In this document: positions 1 to 9,096 of the stretch, piece after piece
Position numbering within the stretch: the stretch's first letter is position 1
Layout of the letters: every line of letters starts with the position of its first letter
NCBI GenBank assembly: GCA_905397405.1
Contig: CAJPVJ010000342.1
Span: 1-27,670, forward strand
DNA: 27,670 nt
Reading direction: 5' to 3'
Origin: Oppiella nova
Lineage: Eukaryota > Arthropoda > Arachnida > Sarcoptiformes > Oppiidae
Notes under the pieces: model-generated
What the model saw: only the letters and a program-made list of their open reading frames with translations
The model's database searches: none
Told to the model about the DNA's origin: nothing
Position numbers and translations under genes: made by a program

Positions 1-2
1 CC

Positions 3-1137
3 ACTCAGACGGGCGCCGCCACCGATGGCCAGAGAGTGGACACTAAGATACCTGTCATTCAGTCCGGTAGTGGTAGTGATGACACTAATTGCGCTCAAAT
101 CCAGTCAATCGACGAATGCCTTAACGATAGCCAACGGACGGACGATAAGGAGGCGGCCGTCGACCAGACGTCTCAAGACGTTCACATGAAAAGCGCCGAA
201 TCCTTGGAGTGTTTGTCCACCAAAAGTGGTGCCGAAGTGGCGGCGGCGACACAGGTGTCGGACACCACCAGCGCCTGTACCTCCGCTTCCGCGCCGACCG
301 TCACCGCGGACGACAACGAAGACGAGTCGTCGCAGCCGTCGACCTCCGAAGAGATCGTCAAACTTAAGATAGTTTTCAACAAAACTACTCACGATATAGA
401 GATCGGACTCAAGAGGACTGGACGCGAGCTGAAGGAGAAGCTCCAGACGCTTATCAAAGTGGACCCTTCGATGCAGAAGCTGGTCGTCAAAGGTTTGTCT
501 CGGAATCCAATGATTTGAATCATTTAACTGACTTAGCTGCCAAGTTATCCTTATGGGTAAGTCCTGTTGTTTTGAGAATCGCTTTCATTATAGTTTTTGC
601 CCAAGTTTCATAACACGCAGCCTAGGTGAGAGGTTCTTCACAACCTGTAGAATAAGACGGCCGCTGAGGACGCGAAGGAAGAGCGCACACAAATCACTAC
701 TCGGGAACCACTCTGCAAACAGAAGGTATTGCTTTTTGGGGACAAAACACTCGCAAATCACACTAACAATTGACACACAATAGCAACACAAGAAAGTGAT
801 AGACAAGGGCTTACCGGACGACGCGATGCCCGCCTGGAGGAACGGCAAGTCGGATCTGCCGCCGGAGCCACTGCACGGAATGATCAACAAATACAACCAT
901 AAGGTGCGGCTCACGTTTAAGCTGGAGTTGGATCAGCTGTGGATCGGGACGCGCGAGCGGACAGAGAAGGTGCCAATGAATAACATCCGGTCGATCGTCA
1001 GTGAGCCCATCGACGAGCACCCGGAGTATCACGTGATGGGCATCCAAATGGGACCCACGGAGGCCTCGCGGATATGGCTTTATTGGGTGCCCTCGCAATA
1101 CGTCGATGCCATCAAAGACACCATTCTCGGCAAGTAA
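3..1137 (+). CDS. UBFD1: UBFD1 (ubiquitin family domain-containing protein 1), 5'-partial
   Basis: Exons readable in the window are 3-492 (open at the left edge), 651-725 and 784-1137, ending in TAA at 1135-1137. The first exon encodes an acidic, low-complexity Ser/Thr-rich stretch followed by the start of a ubiquitin-like fold (KLKIVFNKTTHDIEIGLK, then MQKLVVKG). The second encodes NKTAAEDAKEE and EPLCKQK. The last encodes the conserved C-terminal domain, with LTFKLELDQLWIGTRERTEK, GPTEASRIWLYWVPSQY and DAIKDTILGK, matching the end of animal UBFD1. The intron at 726-783 is a 58-nt GT..AG intron. Oddity: the second half of the ubiquitin-like domain, about 30 residues normally with a PEDKTLRE-like motif, is absent between 493 and 650. 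Joining 492 directly to 651 gives an immediate stop, so an exon appears to be missing. UBFD1 is a poorly characterised polyubiquitin-linked protein. The in-frame GTG at 36 is not a start, because the frame stays open to the window edge. Confidence 0.9.
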
Positions 1138-1266
1138 TACGACAGTGTTTTCACGCATTTATTATTATTATTATTATTGAATGTAAAGTTGATTTAAATT
1201 AAACGAAACAACAAAACTTGTAAAAAATTTGTAGAAAAAAATATTACTATTTATATGAAAATTGGC

Positions 1267-1272
1267 AATAAA
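1267..1272 (+). terminator. Candidate poly(A) signal of UBFD1
   Basis: A canonical AATAAA lies about 130 nt after the UBFD1 stop codon. The 282-nt gap between the convergent UBFD1 and ATG101 stops must hold both 3' ends, so the two transcripts may overlap. Confidence 0.55.
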
Positions 1273-1309
1273 ACTCAAAACTATTAAATATTCTATAAAT
1301 TGAATTTTC

Positions 1310-1315
1310 TTTAAT
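1310..1315 (-). terminator. Possible poly(A) signal of ATG101 (ATTAAA variant)
   Basis: The minus strand reads ATTAAA about 105 nt past the ATG101 stop. In sequence this AT-rich such a hexamer occurs often by chance, so position is the only support. Confidence 0.3.
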
Positions 1316-1419
1316 TTGAATTATCTCTCGAAATACAATAAAATATTAATTAGTCAACAAAGTGTGACATCGGGTGTGCATTCAAATCAATTCAAGTGTT
1401 TAGGGAGTACTCGTGTTTC

Positions 1420-3116
1420 TCAAAGGGCTAGCGTTTCCCTAAAGAACTTCTTGATAGCGCTCCCATCGCCCGTGCCTTGAGTTGCCATCATTGGTGTGTT
1501 AGCTGCGGCGCCCACTGAATGAGATATCTGTTCCACACAATCAATGGCAAGAGTGTCCAGTCATTAGGAATTATTGTCTAACAAACTGATTGAGCGTTCA
1601 ATACCTTGAATATATAGGGCTGAACGTCGGTGTAATTGGTCTCGAATATGGTGTCCGAGTGCTGTTGATTAGGCATTTGCGGTAAATAGCTTTTACTGCT
1701 ATTCATTATCTGCACGATTGTCACCAATTTCTCCAATAATAACTCCTCGATTCGACCCTTTTGTTGACTTTCATTGCTTTCTATAAATAATAAACAAATA
1801 AAATCCTAATCAAGACGTTATATCTCACGACGAGATACGAGTCGCGGAGCTAAAGTGAGACTCCAGTGGCAGTTCGCCATCCCTTTCCCCCACTCATCCC
1901 CCACTCTCACGCATATACCTCTATCCCTATCACAGTTCACTTTGACGGTCCATATCTCCCACACAAGCGGCGCGTCATTGAAAGGCCAACGACCCCTCCG
2001 ACGCGAGTAGAACTCCAAACTGATGGCACCGGTAGTCGTGTGACTGTTCTCTTGTCTCAGTTTATCGACAAACTCTTTTATCTCTTTGTTTATGGTTGCG
2101 ATCAGTTGTGGTGATGATATTCTGACCTAAAAAATCCCAAACAACATACAGTGAGTTACATAAACACCCAGTGAATGGTGTTTCGCTATCAATATATACA
2201 CACATAAGTAAAGTCTATGAAATCACAGGCAATCTCTTCGTAGCCGAGAGTCCCGATTGAATACGAGTCCTCGTGTTTGTAGTGAAACTGTAATTCAATT
2301 CAAGCGTTAAATCAATTGAAACAAAAGNTCAATATATACACACATAAGTAAAGTCTATGAAATCACAGGCAATCTCTTCGTAGCCGAGAGTCCCGATTGA
2401 ATACGAGTCCTCGTGTTTGTAGTGAAACTGTAATTCAATTCAAGCGTTAAATCAATTGAAACAAAAGTTTTATACATTGTATTCAAAATCAATTGTCAAC
2501 AACAGCCCCAGTATTTTACGGCTATATATAGATAATTAGAGCTAATCTATGGGCAAACATATGATAAGTCTTTGGGTAAACTTATTTTAACAAATATATC
2601 TCAAATTGACATTAATTTTACGAGTAATACTACTGTATATTCATTTCCCACTACTATTTAACACACAAATTATAAACTAATAATTTTTATATAATTATTG
2701 TTTTTTATATTGATTTGAGTATCGATTTATAGGGCGATTGTCTGTGGGCTATATATTCACACCATTTTGCATTCAATTCAATGCACTTTAAACACCAAAT
2801 TAAACACAATTTACAGCAAATTAATGGCATAAACTAACACACAATATAAATAGGTATAGATTGAGTGGACACCCATTAGACATACCTTTCCATAACACCT
2901 ATAGAAGACAATTGAGTGAAATATTGCCGAAACTATTTCATTGACTTCCGGACCAAAACAGTTCTGCAATCAATACAAACACACCATTCAGTCAATCAAT
3001 AGACAAATGACAACAAAATACACATAAATTCATAGCAAGCATATAAATGAAACCCAAAAGTGACCAGGGCATAAGGCATAACTCACAAATTCAAATGTAT
3101 TGTTTCGGGCATTCAT
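1420..3116 (-). CDS. ATG101: ATG101, autophagy initiation HORMA-domain protein
   Basis: Complete minus-strand gene. Exons in transcript order: 3087-3116, 2886-2963, 2204-2287, 1919-2126, 1605-1780, 1420-1527. All introns are GT..AG and the phases agree throughout, giving 227 residues (human protein 218). Matched blocks include [10 protein letters not shown], the Tyr-rich [74 protein letters not shown] and the terminal [11 protein letters not shown]. Known role: ATG101 is a HORMA-fold partner of ATG13 in the ULK/Atg1 kinase complex that starts autophagosome formation. The WF finger (Trp-Pro-Phe) that recruits downstream factors is intact at about residues 111-113. The 84-nt third exon occurs again, identical, at 2344-2427 across a one-base gap. 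Being phase 0, both copies could be spliced in, so an automatic gene model might wrongly carry 28 extra residues. The gene lies tail to tail with UBFD1. Confidence 0.95.
2189..2467. repeat. Perfect 139-bp direct duplication around a single N
   Basis: Bases 2189-2327 recur without change at 2329-2467, and the two copies are separated only by the undetermined base at 2328. The unit carries the whole third exon of ATG101 with its splice sites. Absolute identity and an abutting N point to unmerged overlapping contig ends rather than a biological duplication. Confidence 0.9.
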
Positions 3117-5104
3117 CTCATGTATGAGTAATCGATATATGAACTAATAATTGGCTATAATATGCATATAATTCACAATTCATTAATATATTAAACTAAT
3201 AGTCTATATATCGCGGTGTGGTCTACATTGAGATGTTGTGTCCATTAATTGTATAGTAATAGTAATGATAACTAAATCACAATCATATCAATATAGCGAC
3301 GCTTTAAATGCTTTAAATTTTTTTGTTTACAAAAACATTAGGATTTTGTGCACAAATTGTCGACACGTTTGACGTGTTGTGCCCTCTATTGCTAGCATTG
3401 TCTGCAATGCAGTCGTCTATCACTTTAATTCACTTCACGACTCAAATATTTCTCAAATATATTTTACTTTTATCTCTAATATTAAAATATTTTTTGCATT
3501 TCTTTTCCAATATAGGGTTTATTGGAAATATGTGAGAATTTTATTCAAATGGTACTGCACTTCACATTTATGTGATATATTGTATAAAAATAGTAATATA
3601 TATATATATATATAATACAAGTATATTCAACCTTTACTTATATTTGATAAGTTACTGCACTATATCATAATAACTTAGCTAGCTTATCTTATATTGGTAT
3701 AGAAATAAATTTAACCTTAACATTTATAGTTTTTATTGGATTTTAATAAAACTAGATATTTATTACAATTTTACCTATACCCTCAAGTAGATTTGATAGT
3801 TTAAAATTAATTTTAAATTTCACCTATATACACTCTATTTATTTATTTAAACTCAAAACTTAATTATTCATTAATAAATCAATTTTTAAATAAAATTAAA
3901 ACTTAATAAATTAAGGGATTAGTTAATTAATGTATCATTTCCATGATCAATATTAAATTATAATCTCATGTTATATACAATTTATTTTATTAAATTATTT
4001 ACATAATAAATTATTTAAATTATTTTATACAATATTATTAATATAATATCCATTATTTTTACATCAATATTAAAATTTTTATCATAAAATTCAACAGACA
4101 TTTAGAGCTAATTCCTAAACCTTTATATAGTTTTACAGTATATTTGTCACAAAATTTTTCCTTTCATTTACATTGAAAGTCAAATAAATTATTTATTATT
4201 TTATAATTAAAAATCACAAAATTCATAATAATTTTATTTCCTTTAAAAACACAATTATTATCATTTAAAATGTCTCCTAAATTATATGATATATTTGTTC
4301 AATTTGTTTTGAATTCAAAATTAGTTGAAAACTCTGTTTAAAAATAATCACTTCTCAGCTAATTTTGTCTAAATTTTGCTAAACAGTAAACCCTTTATAA
4401 ATAGCGCATAAAACAGCTTTTTTAGACAATTTAACAGAAATAACAAAAAACAAATGAGAAGCTAATTTAAAGTTAAGATTCTGTATATTGTTTTCAAGAA
4501 TAGTTGAGTTGAATGAGTGAAACGATAACATAAATTCTTGTCGTAATAAACATTAGAGAGAAATAATACTCAGAATTAATGCGAAAACTGGTGTTTAAAG
4601 AGATATTTATATGAATAGTAAATGAGAGATAAGACAATGAGCTGTATATAAAGCACATAATCGTATGATTTTATCATGTATTTCGTTGATTGGATTTCAA
4701 ATGCCTATTTAATGACTAAATGAGCAATAATTTGGCAAAAAAATTTGATTTCCTTTCTGTTTTGTTTTAAAATTCATTGTATCCGTAATATTAGCGCAAT
4801 AATCATTAAAAGACAAAATATTTGGCAATTCTGTTGAAAAGTGTGTTGAAAACCCAAATGTTTAGCACTAAATGTACTCAATGTGTATAAACTTCTATCC
4901 AAACTCTGGAAATGATAGATTAGATAAGAATCTTATGATTATTTGTTCGTTTGTTTATGCAATCAATCACTGAATCGCTGGTGGAATGGTTTATAAGACT
5001 TTGACATATGTTTTGTTAATTACCCTATAATTGTAATTAGTTTCATATAATTTCAAACAAAAATTAAAACACGAAATAAATGTTTTCAAGACATTGTGTC
5101 TCAA
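3117..5104. other. AT-rich intergenic spacer (ATG101 start to Nmdar2 stop)
   Basis: This stretch should hold the ATG101 promoter at its left end and the Nmdar2 3' UTR at its right end. Apart from a TA dinucleotide run at about 3596-3614 it shows only A/T-rich sequence. The short open frames near 3323-3615 are of biased composition and match nothing I recognise. No RNA gene or transposon signature was seen. Confidence 0.7.
3596..3614. repeat. (TA)n dinucleotide run
   Basis: About nine TA units in the spacer upstream of ATG101; an ordinary microsatellite in AT-rich DNA. Confidence 0.8.
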
Positions 5105-5774
5105 TCACAATACGGTCTCGAACTCGGATACGGCGACCGCTTTCGACTTCTTCGGCCCATAAATGGTCGGATCGTTGGTCGTCAACACAGTTCGGGTCAT
5201 ATCCCTGGCCTTAGAGTAGGACTCATTTGCCACACTATTAATGTGCAAATAGTGCTTATTCTGGGGCCCCATATCAGAAGAGGTGGATTCACTTTGAAGT
5301 TGTCTTAACTTAGATTTCGTAACATCCAGTTCCTGTAGTGTCAGCCGACGTTTCGTGTCACAAATGGGATCATTGCAGTGGCGGTACGTATATCTGCCAT
5401 CGTTTTGAGGAAACTTCAGCGACCGGGCCATACTCTGCGCCATACCATACAGTCACACAAACATACAATTATTCATTGCGTATAACATTTATATTGTATA
5501 GTAAATTAGATTCTGGTAGTGAGCAAAACGGCATTTACCAGGCTGACAAGCGTGAAGCAGCCATCCCTATCAGTCTTGGCCAGGTGCTGCCGGCAATACC
5601 TAAAGTACAGGTGCTCTAACGCCAGCAACACTACCGTCAATAGTATACCGCAGCCGAGCAACAGAAAAGCGCTCATAAATTGGTTTATATCCAACGGTTT
5701 ACTAATATTGCGTTTATTTTTCTGTGATTTACAGGCGCCCTGAAACCAGAATCTGCGAAGTCTTTCCAAATCAC
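5105..5774 (-). other. Nmdar2 exons 17-18: M4 helix and cytoplasmic tail
   Basis: Exon 5539-5774 encodes [13 protein letters not shown], then M4 (about residues 876-895, [20 protein letters not shown]) and [16 protein letters not shown]. Exon 5105-5434 encodes the tail: SMARSLKF, the insect-type HCNDPICDT motif, a short heptad-like stretch ([17 protein letters not shown]) and the C-terminus FETVL. The tail of about 130 residues is far shorter than the >600 residues of vertebrate GluN2A/B. The last residues Thr-Val-Leu fit a class I PDZ ligand. Retention of the 104-nt intron would replace the tail with [10 protein letters not shown] and a stop. Confidence 0.88.
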
Positions 5775-8700
5775 CTAAAAATTATATGGAGAGTAAAAAA
5801 TATTACTATTTTTCGCCTCATTTTTCTCGCCTCTAATTTATTTGCTTCAAGTTTTTTGTGTGCGATCTTTGTATATATCTAAAATATACTCGTTATTTTT
5901 TATGCCAACTGTTTTTTTCTACATTTGTTTTGTTATTTTTCGGGCAAAACGTCGAATACAATCAAAATAAAATTAATGAATCGGATAAATGTGATGAATA
6001 TTCTCTCATTTTTTATATTCACTTTTATTTATATAAAAACAAAGAATCGATTCTTAAAGCCTGTGCCTTAATATACACTTTCCAAAAAGACTCACTATTT
6101 TTTCAAACCTATTTATTTGTATATATATTTCAAATTTTTTCAAATTTAAATTTAAAAGATGTGAAAGATTTGCAAAAAACAAGAATCCCTTGAAATATTG
6201 AATATATTCTTATTTTTGAAATAGACTTTCAATCCATATTTGTGCAAATGGTGCAAACAATGGATGATATCTAATACTATGTTTACTGTTAACTGCTGTA
6301 TTATATAATATATAAACTTTATATTATATATTATATAATTCAAGTAGCTAAACATAGTATTAGATATATTATACTGTAGTGACTTGTTTACAAAAATACT
6401 CAATTCAGTCGATGAGTTGTTTAAATGTTTCATTGTATTAATTATTCAATTAACTTCGAGAGAAACAAATAAGCAAACGATTAAATTTTAATGTGCTCAA
6501 GAAAACTAAAAATTATTTAATTAATTTTCTATTATTCTTGCAGTTCTGGAAAATAAGAGATTAGATTTATATCTAACTTAATGTAAAAAATATTTCTTTA
6601 TTGAAAACAAAAATCAAGTATTTATTATATTCATAAAAGAATATTTATTTTTTTTTGTTATTATTATTAAGAGTTAGTGCAATATTATTGATAATTTAAT
6701 CTCAAACAAAGCTATTCTTAGTCACAGAATATTCTGGCAAATAACAAACCTGATTCCCTGTATTCAATCATCTTTTTGTTAAACCTCTCGAGATATTTGG
6801 AGTTCTTTGGCAACGAGAAGCCATAGCCAGTCATGGCATACCAGCTCCCGACAGTTAACAGTCCACAATCACTGTCATCCCTGTCCAAACATACATATAA
6901 TATTAATAGCAAAAAATACATTTATTCAGCACAATATCCAATTAAGTAAATTAAAATTTAAGTATTTATTCGCTTCGCTAGACATAACGAAACTAAAGAC
7001 ATACTTATTGTTTAATAGGAAATTACGGATTAAAGAAACGGATTAACTTGTTTCCACATAAATGAGTACAATATAGGCCTAATATGTGGCACAACCGCCG
7101 TATAAAGTGATGGAAATAGCGTTTAAATAGTGTGGATGTGCAGTATATCACCGCACAGATAGCACTGGTATATTAACTGGAGTACTAACCCGACTAAATG
7201 ATCCAACACTACGGCATCGTATATGAAAGCGTCGAGTTCTCTGTCGTAATAGACATGAAGTGATGTTATTATAGATTTTTAGAGTCAAACCTCTCCTCTT
7301 ATAACGAGTGTATTAATTACCCCTTCTTTACGGCCTGAACGCCTATAATGGGCGACGTCTTGTTGTATGGCTTCATGTATGCGTGCATTTTAGGCTTGTT
7401 TTGCTTGAGCACCGCTTCCGTATTGCCGTACGGAAGGGTCCCGAACCTGAGGGGCGGGTCGTGGAGTCGCGGGTTCTGGAGCTTCCGGTCCTCCAGACCT
7501 GTGAAGTCGTGATACTCTTCCCGTGTTATCATAAACGCCGCCAAATTAGCCGTATATATGGCCAGAAATACGACCGCAAACGTGGCCCACGTGTTGGCCA
7601 TAAATCTGTGCGCAAACATTATGTTAATATAATTACAGTATATTGAAAATTATTTTCTGGAAAATTTTGTTCATAATTTTAATTATAAAAATAAATAAAA
7701 CTCAATTTTGAAATTTTTAAAACTTAGGTTATTTATGATATAAGTATTGTTTTATTTTTAGTTACTTTTTATTGTCTGTATTCCGAACATAGACTAAATC
7801 AAACAAAATAAAAATATATTTTAAAGTCAAGACCTGGCTGTATATCCTTTAGGACAGTCTACGTGAACGGCTGCACCAAAAAGTATGGCCCAAACCAACC
7901 AATAGGTCCGGAATAATGAGAATTTATGGTCTGAATAACAAGCAGACAATTGTGAGACATTTGTGTGTCGTATACATGTATGGATCAAATGGCGTACCTC
8001 TCGGGGGGACGAGATTCATATCATAACCCGATGGACTCAGCCATTCAAATAGGAATATAGCGAACGCCGACACTTGAATACTGATCAGCAAAATCATTAT
8101 CCATGAGATGGTGTCAAACGGCTCTATTCATCACCAGAAATACACATTAAATATACACTTATATCGTATATTTGTGTGTTTTATATGTAAATCAATACTT
8201 TTTGTACAACACTTAAACTTCATTGTAAACTCTTATAAATATTATAAATAACACTTTATGTTTGTAATATTTACGGAACATTTAAAAATAAAATTATTCT
8301 TTAGAAAGGAGTTTATATTTTATTAAATTTTACGGCAAAAGGAGTTATCAATGTTTTGAATCATTCATTACACGAGTCGTAAAATTCGAGTTTAATATTG
8401 CGTTAAAAATAACAAAACTCTTCAAAATAATGATTAACTCAATTAAAGGACATTTAATGGTAAGGCATATAAACATTATTACTTATTTTTAGGCTTTCAT
8501 TTTTCACTTATGATTAATTAGTATTTAATTTAATATATTTAATGTAATCTACTTTTAAAATGGTTTTTACTTCAATTAATCGCTTTATATTATTATCAAG
8601 AATTCTCCAGATTTTTCTCATAATTGATTTAATTATTAATTCTATCATACATTCCTTATATTCTTACACTGAGTATAACATTGTGTCTCAAATTCACTGG

Positions 8701-9065
8701 TTTTGTAAAAAGCATTTTCAAACAATAGATGTGTTTGTATTTTAGTTGAGAAAATATTTGCATTCCTTTGTCCATTCAATCAAAACAATTAAGTCTTAGT
8801 TAAAAAGAATTTAATTAAAGTTTTCGACAAAAAGGTTTCACAAAAATGAGTGTCATTTTTGGATTCTGTAATCACTTATGGCTCAAATGCATTACGAATA
8901 GAGATCGAGTGAATGACTAAATAAATAAATGTGTTTTTGAGACACAAATGCAAAACCAAATGGACTACAAGAATGAAAGAGTTGCAGTTCTGTAGATAAG
9001 ACAACTATATTTCCTTTTTATAGTTAAATAGCAATTTGGACATCAGTTTCGTTTCAATTATAGTC

Positions 9066-9096
<31 letters not shown>

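Noticed and set aside
105-392. Minus-strand open frames opposite the first UBFD1 exon
   Set aside because: Shadow frames caused by the GC-rich, stop-poor Ser/Thr/Ala coding sequence; Arg/Gly-rich composition and no family match.
511-559. Possible 20-nt UBFD1 microexon (after ACTTAG, before GTAAGT at 560)
   Set aside because: Its length would restore phase (2 modulo 3), but the residues (AKLSLW) do not resemble the expected PEDKTLRE block and are far too few.
2204-2427. Genuine exon duplication in ATG101
   Set aside because: Zero divergence over 139 bp of exon plus intron and an intervening N favour an assembly join artefact.
3323-3615. Overlapping plus-strand open frames of 70 and 78 residues in the ATG101-Nmdar2 spacer
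   Set aside because: Low-complexity hydrophobic translations of AT-rich DNA, with no start context or homology.
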